The translations under genes were made by a program, and so were the position numbers. From assembly GCF_007991655.1 (NCBI RefSeq), contig NZ_BJYT01000036.1, positions 1-35,623 of the forward strand: a stretch of DNA of 35,623 nucleotides, read 5' to 3'. The notes beneath the pieces are model-generated. The model saw nothing but the letters and a program-made list of their open reading frames with translations. It was not told the origin of the DNA and did no database searches. The DNA is from Segetibacter aerophilus (GTDB lineage: Bacteria; Bacteroidota; Bacteroidia; Chitinophagales; Chitinophagaceae). Positions within the stretch are counted from its first letter, which is position 1. Each line of letters opens with the position of its first letter. Positions 26,888-34,968 of the stretch are shown here, in pieces.

Positions 26888-27190
26888 ATGAAAGTCAATG
26901 ATTTTGCGAATAAATATAAAGTCAGTGCTGTAACTACCTTGCAAGTAATAAAAGACCTCTACAGGTTTGAGGCACGGCGGGATTCTGTAATTCCAAAAAA
27001 TTTGCAAAAACAAATTCTTTTGCAGTTAATTAAATCAAAGAAGGTAAAAGGAGCAGCAACATGCAAATTCGTAAACGATTTAGTAGGCTGTCGGCGGCAT
27101 AATGATATTGATTTTACTAAAAGAGTTATGACTTCCGACAACTTCCATTCCCCCACTATTTATGTTCCAATGGGCGGAAAAGTAAAATAA
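26888..27190 (+). CDS. Small hypothetical protein
   Basis: An unrecognised 100-residue basic protein starting at an ATG 92 bp after the HsdS-RT chimera. Its N-terminus (VNDFANKYKVSAVTTLQVIKDL) could fold as a small helix-turn-helix resembling an IF2 N-terminal-like helical domain, but that is a weak impression. The second half (CKFVNDLVGCRRHNDIDF) has two Cys residues without a clear zinc motif. It could be a remnant of the same deletion or transfer event as the chimera. It may not be a real gene. Confidence 0.4.
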   Translation: MKVNDFANKYKVSAVTTLQVIKDLYRFEARRDSVIPKNLQKQILLQLIKSKKVKGAATCKFVNDLVGCRRHNDIDFTKRVMTSDNFHSPTIYVPMGGKVK

Positions 27191-27462
27191 ATATTGGCCA
27201 CTAAAGACAAGCTTAGTATTTTTCAACATACTATACTTCTATGTTTACAATATCTCCTTCAACCATCCGCTTCGTTTGGAGAAATTGCTAACAATCTTTT
27301 CAATAACTACATTTTGTCCTAACAGGTTCCCTACTCATAGGTTTGCAGCCTCGCACGTAACCTGGCACTTTTAGGAATACCCGATTTTAAAGACAACCAT
27401 TCTCATATTATATTTATACCAGTTTATACCAGCACCACCACTAATTATTAAACTACTACAAC
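27191..27462. other. Intergenic region, no gene seen
   Basis: A 272-bp AT-rich gap between the small hypothetical ORF and the dehydratase gene. No terminator, repeat or convincing promoter was found. Confidence 0.4.
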
Positions 27463-27699
27463 ATGTGGACAGAAAAAGATAACCAGCTCTACAGCAAATT
27501 TGAGTTCAAGAACTTTGTTGAAGCATTTACCTTTATGACACGGGTTGCCTTTGAAGCCGAAAAGATGAACCATCATCCTGTATGGACGAACGTTTATAAC
27601 AAAGTTGAAATATGGTTAAGCACCCATGATGCAGGAGATATTGTCACAGAAAAAGACCGGAAGCTTTCAATTAGAATAGATGCGATAGCGGGGAATTAA
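27463..27699 (+). CDS. phhB: Pterin-4a-carbinolamine dehydratase
   Basis: A small cytosolic enzyme that dehydrates 4a-hydroxytetrahydrobiopterin, recycling the pterin cofactor of aromatic amino acid hydroxylases. The family signature is clear: FKNFVEAFTFMTRVAFEAEKMNHHPVW, with the conserved HHP, then YNKVEIWLSTHDAG and VTEKD. At 78 residues it is shorter than the usual ~95-110, lacking the N-terminal extension. No hydroxylase gene is adjacent. The family call is firm; the function in this organism follows from the family. Confidence 0.92.
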   Translation: MWTEKDNQLYSKFEFKNFVEAFTFMTRVAFEAEKMNHHPVWTNVYNKVEIWLSTHDAGDIVTEKDRKLSIRIDAIAGN

Positions 27700-27765
27700 C
27701 TACAAAAATGACAGTTCGGACAAATGGCAAATGGTAAGCAAGGCGGGATAAAAGATGTACCGCCG

Positions 27766-27985
27766 AACGAAATGCGACGCAACGATAATCAAACGGAGTT
27801 ACTTACGCTTGTACCAAAAAAACAATCATTTCCTCAACTGAAGCTTTCGACTTTATTTATGCCCTTTTCCCATTCCGGTTAAAATTGATACAAAGTCTAA
27901 GCTTTCGCCTTTGCAGGTGTTCTTCACCTGCAAACATAGATGAACAAGGTGCTGTTGGTGAAGAACGCACAACAGCGGCAGAACG
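27766..27985. repeat. Dispersed modular repeat, copy 1 (modules a-b-c)
   Basis: Most complete copy. Module a contains GAACGAAATGCGACGCAACG. Module b starts at GTTACTTACGCTTGTACC near 27798 and runs to CAAAGTCTAAGCTTTC. Module c contains a hairpin with arms TTTGCAGGTG and CACCTGCAAA around TTCTT (27910-27934) and a second, partly degraded hairpin with GCTGTTG and CAACAGC arms (27951-27976). It fills most of the gap between phhB and the alginate-lyase-like gene. Confidence 0.85.
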
Positions 27986-28073
27986 AGGCATAAATCAATC
28001 GTTAAGAAGCTGCTATTTATTCTAGCCGGGCGGGGAGTAACGATTACTTTGGCTGGTACCATAACATTGTATC

Positions 28074-29207
28074 CTACTTGTATCCCGACAACTGCACCTT
28101 CATTAAAGTAGGAAATGTCCATGCAAAGTGATGCAGGTTATAAATAATGGGTCTTGCAGGAGTTGTGTACGATTCAAAGCCGGGTTCGTTGTATATGCCT
28201 GATACTGCTTCGAACAGGTTTCCGGGCCATTTATCCGGTGAGCCCTGGTTTGGGTTTTTAAACCATTTCCATTCGTTGGGATGAAGATTATAGTAATACA
28301 AATAGTCAAGCGCCTTTTTAATGGAACGATCTCCCTCGTGCCAGGTAAAGAGGTTTTCACCAGTTGCATTATAGGCTACCCAGAAAGAAGCTGTCATAGG
28401 TGTAAGAGAAAAGTAGGTGTACCATATTCCATTGGCACCCCTGACCGTTTCGTGCGGCATGTGCCCGTCCTCCTCGATCTTCTCAGCGAGGTCGCTTTTA
28501 ATAAGCCTGATATTTTCCTTAATTTCAGTGGTATCATTGAGGTAGGCGGCGGATAAAATAGAACCAAGCCTTCCCCAGTCGGCCCAATTATTTTTCCGGT
28601 TCCTGATTTCATTGGCTGACTTCCTATAAACATCTTTAACCCATGTTGCGAATTTTTTCCTGGGTGCCGTCTCCCAACCTTTATAGTCGCCAAGCAAGTC
28701 AGCAGCAATAACCATGGCCGTACCTGAATACGACATTACTAAAGGACCATCGGCATTGGAGTACTTTGTATTTGTATCGGCCCAGGCCTGCAGAAATCGA
28801 AGCGCCTCTTTTGCATATTTCTTTTTTCCGCTTAACCGGCAAGCAAGTGCACAAGCATACGCATCAAAAGCATCTGATTGTAGTGACAGGGAGTTTTTGC
28901 GGTGACCTATAGCATCAACATAAAAACCAGGTACATTAAAATCAGCCAGTCCATGGGTAGTATGTTGAAAAGCTGAGTCTGCATAAGCAATTAATTGATT
29001 ATAGGCATTGTAATACGGCTGCTCCCTGTTTTTGACTTTCTGTCTCACAAACTCCAGTTGAGCTTTTGGATGCATTCCTTCGGGATGTATTTTCTCTTTG
29101 CCTGCAGCATGGTTATCAACTGTATAATAAGAACGGGGTAACCGGTTTGCACCCATATTTTCAGCTTGTATAACAAGCAGGATTGTTATGAAAAAGAGTA
29201 GCCTCAT
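28074..29207 (-). CDS. Alginate lyase family (alpha/alpha-toroid) protein, secreted
   Basis: A predicted exported polysaccharide lyase-like protein with an (alpha/alpha)n toroid fold of the alginate_lyase family. Visible family segments are DAFDAYACALACRLSGKKKYA (near residue 118), the NNWADWGRLGSILSAAY region with the NNW motif, and GHMPHETVRGANGIWYTYFSL with conserved His/Glu and aromatic residues. The Met at 29207 starts a signal peptide (MRLLFFITILLVIQA); an alternative Met lies at 29234. Mature length of ~360 residues fits. It may attack alginate or another uronic-acid polymer; no SusCD pair or other lyase sits beside it. Substrate is inferred only at family level. Confidence 0.86.
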   Translation of the reverse strand: MRLLFFITILLVIQAENMGANRLPRSYYTVDNHAAGKEKIHPEGMHPKAQLEFVRQKVKNREQPYYNAYNQLIAYADSAFQHTTHGLADFNVPGFYVDAIGHRKNSLSLQSDAFDAYACALACRLSGKKKYAKEALRFLQAWADTNTKYSNADGPLVMSYSGTAMVIAADLLGDYKGWETAPRKKFATWVKDVYRKSANEIRNRKNNWADWGRLGSILSAAYLNDTTEIKENIRLIKSDLAEKIEEDGHMPHETVRGANGIWYTYFSLTPMTASFWVAYNATGENLFTWHEGDRSIKKALDYLYYYNLHPNEWKWFKNPNQGSPDKWPGNLFEAVSGIYNEPGFESYTTPARPIIYNLHHFAWTFPTLMKVQLSGYK

Positions 29208-29463
29208 GGGATCAAATATCCTGAATATTCGCATTACAAAGAGGGGTATTGTCAAGGTGCATTCCAAATTGTTGCACCAGCACGAAACGTTCGTCGTGAA
29301 CAAATAATGAAAAGCTTTAGTAGCCGGGGACGGGTTCCCTTGGCACTCGCACAATGCGGTGAAAGGAGAACCTGCCGGGACAAATATGACACTACAGTTG
29401 ACCGTGCATAATCAATAACTTCACTTTAATAGCGCGGAGATGCGTTGAACAAATGCTTAGCTA

Positions 29464-29853
29464 TTAATCCGCCCAGTAATCCACCACCATCACCTCAGCC
29501 AACAGTGGATCAACTGATGCACTAAATGCTTTATGGATCGGGTGTGCACCATAAGTAGCTAAATCTTGTTCGTTATTTACCGTAACGATAAAGCAATGAG
29601 TATACTTACCATTCTTTTTTTGGAAGGCTACATCCGGCCCACCTTCAAAGTCTATTATTTGTGGAATTTTGGCTTTCAGGCTATAGAAATCTGTAGTTGC
29701 TTTTTGCATCTGTTCGGTTGTTATTTCCGGCTTAAACTTAAACGCCACTACATGTCGTAGCTTCTTTGCTTTAGGAGCATTAGCCTTTGACAAGGAACAC
29801 GAACTAACAGCTGAAAGCATGATTAATAGAATGACGAACTTCAAACTTTTCAT
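29464..29853 (-). CDS. Dabb (stress-responsive A/B barrel) family lipoprotein
   Basis: A 129-residue predicted lipoprotein (lipobox ending at C19, SAVSSC). After the signal comes a Dabb alpha-beta barrel domain (about 33-128), starting LRHVVAFKFKPEITTEQ and including DFEGGPDVAFQKKNGKYTHCFIVTV and a HPIHKAF segment. Dabb domains bind small hydrophobic or polyketide-like ligands; roles are poorly known. It is a lone gene, downstream of the alginate-lyase-like gene's start on the opposite side of a 256-bp gap. Family membership is clear; the ligand is not. Confidence 0.9.
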   Translation of the reverse strand: MKSLKFVILLIMLSAVSSCSLSKANAPKAKKLRHVVAFKFKPEITTEQMQKATTDFYSLKAKIPQIIDFEGGPDVAFQKKNGKYTHCFIVTVNNEQDLATYGAHPIHKAFSASVDPLLAEVMVVDYWAD

Positions 29854-29931
29854 GTTTTGATTTTTATATTTTTCCAGGGTTTGATGGCATGTTTCAAATG
29901 TGCAGGAAGCTTAATTGAAGCGTTGCGGTGA

Positions 29932-30085
29932 ACGAAATGCGACCCTTCGATTTCTCATGATAAACTCCACAGTGATCAATCTGGTTACTTACGCTTGTAC
30001 CAAAAAAGCAATCATTTCACCAACCCGGGCTTTCGACTTTTTTACGCTCTTTTTCTATTCCGGTTAAATTGATGCAAAGCTGTTG
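29932..30085. repeat. Dispersed modular repeat, copy 2 (modules a-b)
   Basis: Contains GAACGAAATGCGAC, then CTTCGATT, a TAAACTCCAC / GATCAATC link, GTTACTTACGCTTGTACC, and a module b tail ending near CAAAGC. The link is shared with the copy at 31843 but absent from copy 1. Module c is missing here. The gap between the Dabb and DUF3472 genes is otherwise empty. Confidence 0.8.
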
Positions 30086-30128
30086 AATAGAGTTGTCACC
30101 TTCAACTATCGCATCTTCATCGCTAGAG

Positions 30129-31175
30129 CTACGTCGCAGCTGGCTTCGTATCCAATACCTGTATATCAAACATTAGAACACTATTTGGCGGAATCTTAGC
30201 AGCTCGCGTTCTAATAGAGTAAGCAAGCCCTGATGGAATTACAATCTGCAGCTTACCACCCGTTTTTACCAGCGGTACAGCTAGTTGCCATCCTTTGATG
30301 AGTGTACCCAATAGGAAAGTATATGACTCTGTTTCGCTTCCACTGATTACATCCCGGGATCCCAATAAGCGAAGCTGGTAACGAGCGGTGACTGAATCTG
30401 TTAGCGAAATTGATTTGCCGTTTCCCGGCTCTATGATTTGATAGTAAACTCCTTGAATACTATCCCTGGCTTTGGTCGCACCAAGTGTCCTTGCCAATTC
30501 AATAATGTATTTATCTTCTTCCCATTGATATAAGCTATCAATGTTGCTAAGAAATGGAACAGCAGGAGAGGGCACAGCTTTCGAGGGATCATCCAGGCGC
30601 TTCCATGAACCGGCAGCACGCTGAACCATTATATCGGTAAAGGCAACACTTATGTTAGACTTTCTACCTGTTGATCTGATAGCCTGTAAATCGATCAGTG
30701 GTTTTGTTTCTCCTTTCATCTTACAGGTACCTATCAATTTCCATTTTTGTTGCGCCGGTAAGTAGAGGTAGCCAGAAACTATCGAAAATTGATCCGCTGT
30801 ATCGACGGCAGATGATAGCATTAATTTATAAGGGGTGTTGAATTGCCAGTTAAATTTCCATTCCAGTTCTCCCTTTTCCATTTCCACTTTTGCGCCTTTA
30901 GTAAGCACATTGGCTGTAAAAGGAAATTGAAAACTAACATAGCTATCGTTCTTCTCCTTCCTAACGAGAAGTCGTATGAACTTTGTTCCTATTCCCGCAT
31001 ATGTTTCCTTCGTGCCTGTTGGATGAATATTTACGTCAGTAACCATACCTACTGCTCTTACAGTATCTGGTAAGTTGTAATGAATAATACTGTCTGTATC
31101 GGCAGCCCTGGTAGCAACAGATATCATTAGGAAAAATAAGGTGAGCAGCCGCATAGCAAACATTTTTTCAAACAT
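30129..31175 (-). CDS. DUF3472-FKBP-type peptidyl-prolyl isomerase fusion
   Basis: An exported 348-residue protein. A signal peptide (about 1-25, ending TRAAD) is followed by a DUF3472 beta-sandwich domain (about 30-200; VGMVTDVNIHPTGTKETYAGIGTKF). A C-terminal FKBP-type PPIase domain (about 245-345) contains GVYYQIIEPGNGK, the LIKGWQLAVPLVKTGGK segment typical of FKBPs, and IPSGLAYSIR. It probably acts in the periplasm or at the surface, perhaps as a carbohydrate-linked folding helper; the link between the domains is inference. Internal Mets at 31163 and 31154 are alternative starts. It stands alone. Confidence 0.87.
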   Translation of the reverse strand: MFEKMFAMRLLTLFFLMISVATRAADTDSIIHYNLPDTVRAVGMVTDVNIHPTGTKETYAGIGTKFIRLLVRKEKNDSYVSFQFPFTANVLTKGAKVEMEKGELEWKFNWQFNTPYKLMLSSAVDTADQFSIVSGYLYLPAQQKWKLIGTCKMKGETKPLIDLQAIRSTGRKSNISVAFTDIMVQRAAGSWKRLDDPSKAVPSPAVPFLSNIDSLYQWEEDKYIIELARTLGATKARDSIQGVYYQIIEPGNGKSISLTDSVTARYQLRLLGSRDVISGSETESYTFLLGTLIKGWQLAVPLVKTGGKLQIVIPSGLAYSIRTRAAKIPPNSVLMFDIQVLDTKPAAT

Positions 31176-31229
31176 ACAGGAAATTGTAAACGGAGGAAAT
31201 TAACGCAGAGGAAGTACTCCGAAAAAACT

Positions 31230-31310
31230 TTGCCCTTTTCGCCTTTGCAGGTGTTCTTCACCTGCAAACGTAGATGAACAAGGGCTGTTGGTGAAGAACA
31301 CCAACAGCGG
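31230..31310. repeat. Dispersed modular repeat, copy 3 (module c only)
   Basis: Two perfect hairpins in tandem. One has arms TTTGCAGGTG and CACCTGCAAA around loop TTCTT (31244-31268). The other has arms GCTGTTGGTG and CACCAACAGC around loop AAGAA (31284-31308). The loops are reverse complements, and the inner 13 nt of one hairpin is the exact reverse complement of the inner 13 nt of the other. Confidence 0.9.
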
Positions 31311-31418
31311 CAGGAAACTCGATTGTGCAAAGTCTTAGCGCAGCTAGACTGATAGGAAAAGTTGTCGGCGAGGAAAACCTGGGCTAAAAGTTTTGAACTA
31401 AAACCCACACAACGGGGC

Positions 31419-31447
31419 AAAAAAAAGCCCGGCAGTTTAAACCAGGC
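31419..31447 (-). terminator. Terminator of the 28-residue Lys-rich gene
   Basis: GCCTGG and CCGGGC (minus strand) form a 6-bp stem with one G-U pair around a 9-nt loop, followed by eight T residues. It lies about 25 nt past the small gene's stop. Confidence 0.75.
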
Positions 31448-31471
31448 TCTCTTCGTTTTTACTTACCGTGC

Positions 31472-31558
31472 TTATTTCTTTCTACTCGGTTTCCGCTGTG
31501 CGGAGCTTTTCTTTTTAGTAGGCTTATTCTTTTTAGGATGAGCTGTTTTTTTTGACAT
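31472..31558 (-). CDS. 28-residue Lys-rich mini-protein
   Basis: A very small open frame, ATG to TAA, encoding MSKKTAHPKKNKP followed by TKKKSSAQRKPSRKK. About half the residues are Lys or Arg, so nucleic acid or ribosome binding is plausible, but that is only an inference from composition. It is followed by a good U-tract terminator and lies in a gap that otherwise has only repeats, which supports a transcribed unit. No domain is recognised. It is too short for most gene finders. Confidence 0.55.
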   Translation of the reverse strand: MSKKTAHPKKNKPTKKKSSAQRKPSRKK

Positions 31559-31842
31559 ACAATTAAATTTAACGATTAGTGAATTATTTACTTATGGCTG
31601 CAGCGTATTTCTCCCTGTTCTTTAAGCTTGTGCTTCAAAAGCGGCAACTGTACAACCAGACCATAAGTAAACAAAGATATGCTTATAAGGGTATATACAA
31701 TGCTTGATCAAGGTTAACCGCTTGCGGCTATGTAACACATTTCTCGCCGTTTGCCCTTGTTGTGTTCCTTGCAGCCTTGCCATTCAATAGAATGTCACTT
31801 TCAACTGTAGCCTATGTAGAAAAACTTTATCTAAGCGTTACC
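31559..31842. other. Intergenic region, no gene seen
   Basis: This stretch should contain the promoter of the small minus-strand Lys-rich gene near its right end. No confident promoter, repeat or coding frame was found. Confidence 0.35.
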
Positions 31843-31977
31843 AATGAACGAAATGCTGCCTTCGATTCATCAAGATAAACTCCACGACGATCAATCGGTG
31901 TTACTTATGCTTGTACCAAAAAAGCATTCGTTTTCCCAAGCAAAGCTTTAGACTTTTCGCCTTTGCAGGTGTTCTTG
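31843..31977. repeat. Dispersed modular repeat, copy 4 (a-b plus broken c)
   Basis: Carries GAACGAAATG, CTTCGATT, TAAACTCCAC, GATCAATC, GTTACTTATGCTTGTACC and the start of module c (TTTGCAGGTGTTCTT), where it stops before the second hairpin arm. It is therefore truncated inside the first hairpin. Confidence 0.8.
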
Positions 31978-32056
31978 TGAAGGGGTAACCTTGCTTATCA
32001 CAGCTTAAACTAAACTTTTTCATTTATGTACTGTTTTAAGCCTGTTTATTCTATAT

Positions 32057-32215
32057 ATGAAGCAGCAAAAGAAAAGAGACTTGCCCTCAAAAAATTGTCT
32101 TATTTGCAACAGGCCTTTTAGCTGGAGAAAGAAGTGGGAAAAGGTTTGGGATAATGTTAAGTATTGTAGCGATAAATGCAGAATGAATAAGGATAAAATG
32201 AGCAGTAATGAATAA
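32057..32215 (+). CDS. DUF2256 family zinc-ribbon-like small protein
   Basis: A 52-residue basic protein of the DUF2256 family. The family pattern is clear: LPSKNCLICNRPFSWRKKW, then VKYCSDKCRMNK. The two Cys pairs (CxxC and CSDKC) probably bind one zinc. It is followed 21 bp later, on the same strand, by a DUF2805 gene; the two families are often neighbours, commonly near cryptochrome/photolyase-related genes, though none is present here. Function is unknown. The ATG at 32057 gives the normal family length. Confidence 0.85.
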   Translation: MKQQKKRDLPSKNCLICNRPFSWRKKWEKVWDNVKYCSDKCRMNKDKMSSNE

Positions 32216-32236
32216 TAACCAATGACATATCAATAA

Positions 32237-32521
32237 ATGAACGAAAACATTCTTTTAAGTACAGTTGATATTGACCGTGTAATAGAAATGGCATGGGAAG
32301 ATCGAACAACTTTTGAATCTATAGAAATGCAATTTGGTTTAAAAGAAAAGGAAGTAATTCTATTAATGAGGAGGGAGATGAAGCATTCAAGTTTTAAAAT
32401 GTGGCGTAAGCGTGTAAGTGGAAGATCTGCAAAACATGGCAACATAAGAGATGTTGATATAACCCGCTTTAAATGTAGCAGGCAAAAAACTATTTCACTA
32501 AATAAGATATCTAAACGATAA
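32237..32521 (+). CDS. DUF2805 (TIGR03643) family protein
   Basis: A 94-residue protein of the TIGR03643/DUF2805 family. Conserved segments are DRVIEMAWEDRTTFESIEMQFGL, KEVILLMRREMKHSSFKMWRKRV and SGRSAKH. The fold is probably helical and nucleic-acid-binding-like, but no function is established. It forms a pair with the DUF2256 gene just upstream (21-bp gap). The C-terminal ~20 residues beyond the family core are Lys/Arg-rich and may be strain-specific. Confidence 0.88.
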   Translation: MNENILLSTVDIDRVIEMAWEDRTTFESIEMQFGLKEKEVILLMRREMKHSSFKMWRKRVSGRSAKHGNIRDVDITRFKCSRQKTISLNKISKR

Positions 32522-32564
32522 TACTTTTGGCGACTACCATACTAAGATACACCACACTCTTTGT

Positions 32565-32766
32565 CGCCTTTGTCGCCTTTGCAGGTGTTCTTCACCTGCA
32601 AACATGGATGAACAAAGTGCTGTTGGAATAGAATGCGCAACAGCGCAGTAGCCGGAGTTACTTACGCTTGTATCAAAAAAGCAATTGTTTCCCCAACCAG
32701 AGCTTTCGACTTTATTTATTCCCTTTTCCTATTCCGGTTAAAATTGATACAAAGTCTAAGCTTTCT
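32565..32766. repeat. Dispersed modular repeat, copy 5 (modules c-b), overlapping the dcp stop
   Basis: Starts with module c: perfect hairpin arms TTTGCAGGTG and CACCTGCAAA around TTCTT (32578-32602), then GCTGTTG / CAACAGC arms (32619-32644). Module b follows from GTTACTTACGCTTGTATC near 32657 to CAAAGTCTAAGCTTTC. Module order is c-b, unlike copy 1 (a-b-c). Its end overlaps the last codons and stop of the M3 peptidase gene on the minus strand. Confidence 0.85.
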
Positions 32767-34879
32767 TTTTTAGCGCCATATTCTTCAGCATGGCATTAAT
32801 GCTTGCATCCTTGCCGCGAAAAGCTTTGTAAAGGCTTTTGTAATCAACGGTCATTCCTTTAGATAAAATCATATCCCGGAACCGCTGGCCGTTTGCACGG
32901 GTTAAGCCACCGTGTTCTTCAAACCATTCATAGGCATCTTTCGAGAGCATTTTGGTCCACTGGTAGGCATAATAACCCGCGGCATATCCGCCAGACCAGA
33001 TGTGCTGAAAGTAACTGGACCGGTAACGCGGAGGGACTGCTTTAATATCGATGCCGGTGCTTTGCAATGCTTCCTTTTCAAAAGCATCCACATCTTTTAC
33101 AACATCTGTTGGCGATAGTTTATGCCACCGCAAATCCAGCAAGGACGCTTCGATGGCTTCTGTCAATCCATAACCCGCGTTGAAGTTGGCGGCCTGCTTT
33201 ATTTTTTCCAACAACTGTGTCGGAATGAGTGCAGCGGTTTTGTAATGAACTGCATAGTTTTTTAGCACGTTAGCATCCATCGCCCAATGTTCGTTGAATT
33301 GCGAGGGGAACTCTACAAAATCACGCGGCACCCTACCACCACTATATTTTTGTTGCGCAAACAAAGCGTGCAGGGCATGACCAAACTCATGAAACATGGT
33401 ACGTACATGGTCAAAATTAACAAGGGCAGGTTCACCAGGTGCCGGCTTTGGCAGGTTACATACGTTTACAACCACCGGCTGCGTGCCTTTCAAAGTTGAC
33501 TTTCCAACAAGTGCGGAACACCACGCGCCACCCTGCTTGTTGTCGCGCTTGAAATAATCGCAATAAAAAAGGGCAAACGATTTTCCGTCTTTGTCAAACA
33601 CTTCAAACACTCTCACATCGGGGTGATAAACAGGTAGGTCATTTCGCTCTTTAAACGAGATGCCGTACAGCAGGTTGGCTGCATGAAAAACGCCTTTCTC
33701 CAAAACTGTATTCACCTCAAAATAAGGCTTTACCTCTTTGTCGTCTACTGCATATCTCGCCATGCGAACCTGCTCGGAATAAAAGTTCCAGTCCCACGGT
33801 TCAAGTGTGAAGCCGCCTTTTTGTTGGTCGATTAGTGCCTGTATCTCGCCTGCTTCTTCTTTTGCTTTGGCTGCTGCTGCCGGTGCCAGTTCTGCAAAAA
33901 ACTGGTCAACCGCTTCCGGTGTTTTTGCCATCTGTTCTTGCAATCGCCATGCAGCAAAATTTGGGAAACTCATCAGCTTTGCCTTCTGGGCGCGAATAGC
34001 GGCAAGGCGCGTAACGATTATACGGGTATCGGTAGAGTCGCCTCTTTCAGTGCGGTTCCAGGAAGCTTCAAATATTTTTTGTCTTGTGCTGCGAACCTGC
34101 AACGATTGCAGTGCAGGCTGTTGAGTAGTGTTTTGTAAAGGCAACACCCATTTGCCTTCCATACTCCGGTTTTTGGCTGCCTGTGCATACCCTGCCAATT
34201 CGCCTGGCGGCAGACCGGCCAGTTCACTGCTATCGCTTATTACCACTGCACCATTCTTTGTTGCACTTACGAGCATGTTTCCAAACTTTGCGCTTAATGT
34301 GGCTTCTTCCTCGTTCAGTTTTTTCATCTGTTCTTTCGCTGCCGGGCTCAGGTTTGCGCCGGCCAGGCGAAACCGATGATAGGTCAGTTCAAGCAACGCT
34401 TTTGACTCTGCATCAAGTTTGAGTGCGGCCCGTTTGTTATAAACCGCTTGAATGCGTTGGAACAATTTGGAGTTGAGAAAGATTTCATTGGAATTAGCAG
34501 CCATTTTCGGTGCCATCTCTTCTCTTAGTTTTTGTAAGACAGGATTGGTGTTGGCGCTGGTTTGAGAGCCAAAGGCGGAACTCGCCCGGTTCAACAAGTC
34601 GCCCGCCAGTTCCAAGGCGACGAGGGTATTTTCGAATGTGGGAGGCGCAGGGTTGTTGGCAATTTTGTTTACTTCTTCCAATTGCAGGCGCAGGCCTTCA
34701 AGCAACGCAGGCCCGTAATGTTCATCCTTAATTTTATCAAAAGGAATGGCCTGGTAAGGAAGCGTGCTTTTAAACTTCAGTGGATTGTCTTCCGGCAATT
34801 TATTTTCTGTTTGACTGAAGGAGGTATTCATTGGAAAAAGGCAGATTATAAGTAAGAATAGGTATAAACAGGTACGCAT
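32756..34879 (-). CDS. dcp: Periplasmic M3 family metallopeptidase (peptidyl-dipeptidase Dcp type)
   Basis: A zinc peptidase of family M3 that removes dipeptides from peptide C-termini. It has the HExxH zinc motif (HEFGH, near residues 495-499). Family segments such as FDHVRTMFHEFGHALHALF, FVEFPSQFNEHW and GGYAAGYYAYQW are present. The Met at 34879 is chosen because it starts a signal peptide (MRTCLYLFLLIICLF, mature part from about SQTENK); a longer frame from 34954 adds 25 residues and hides the signal. Mature size of ~685 residues fits Dcp. The terminal codons and the stop lie inside a dispersed repeat. It stands alone. Confidence 0.94.
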   Translation of the reverse strand: MRTCLYLFLLIICLFPMNTSFSQTENKLPEDNPLKFKSTLPYQAIPFDKIKDEHYGPALLEGLRLQLEEVNKIANNPAPPTFENTLVALELAGDLLNRASSAFGSQTSANTNPVLQKLREEMAPKMAANSNEIFLNSKLFQRIQAVYNKRAALKLDAESKALLELTYHRFRLAGANLSPAAKEQMKKLNEEEATLSAKFGNMLVSATKNGAVVISDSSELAGLPPGELAGYAQAAKNRSMEGKWVLPLQNTTQQPALQSLQVRSTRQKIFEASWNRTERGDSTDTRIIVTRLAAIRAQKAKLMSFPNFAAWRLQEQMAKTPEAVDQFFAELAPAAAAKAKEEAGEIQALIDQQKGGFTLEPWDWNFYSEQVRMARYAVDDKEVKPYFEVNTVLEKGVFHAANLLYGISFKERNDLPVYHPDVRVFEVFDKDGKSFALFYCDYFKRDNKQGGAWCSALVGKSTLKGTQPVVVNVCNLPKPAPGEPALVNFDHVRTMFHEFGHALHALFAQQKYSGGRVPRDFVEFPSQFNEHWAMDANVLKNYAVHYKTAALIPTQLLEKIKQAANFNAGYGLTEAIEASLLDLRWHKLSPTDVVKDVDAFEKEALQSTGIDIKAVPPRYRSSYFQHIWSGGYAAGYYAYQWTKMLSKDAYEWFEEHGGLTRANGQRFRDMILSKGMTVDYKSLYKAFRGKDASINAMLKNMALKKKA

Positions 34880-34922
34880 GTTTTTCGTTTTGATGGGTTG
34901 CTGCAATTTAAGTGCGATTGGG

Positions 34923-34954
34923 CAAATTTTACTGTTCGTTGTTTTCCCGTACAA
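34923..34954 (-). promoter_or_regulatory. Candidate promoter of dcp
   Basis: On the minus strand TTG is followed after about 21 nt by AAAATTTG, a one-mismatch form of TAnnTTTG, 43 nt before the dcp start. It sits just before the repeat array. Motif matching only. Confidence 0.25.
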
Positions 34955-34968
34955 TGACGTTGCTTTTT

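Noticed and set aside
29281-29400. Structured RNA upstream of the alginate-lyase-like gene
   Set aside because: A GC-richer patch is present but no consistent stem set or known riboswitch motif could be drawn.
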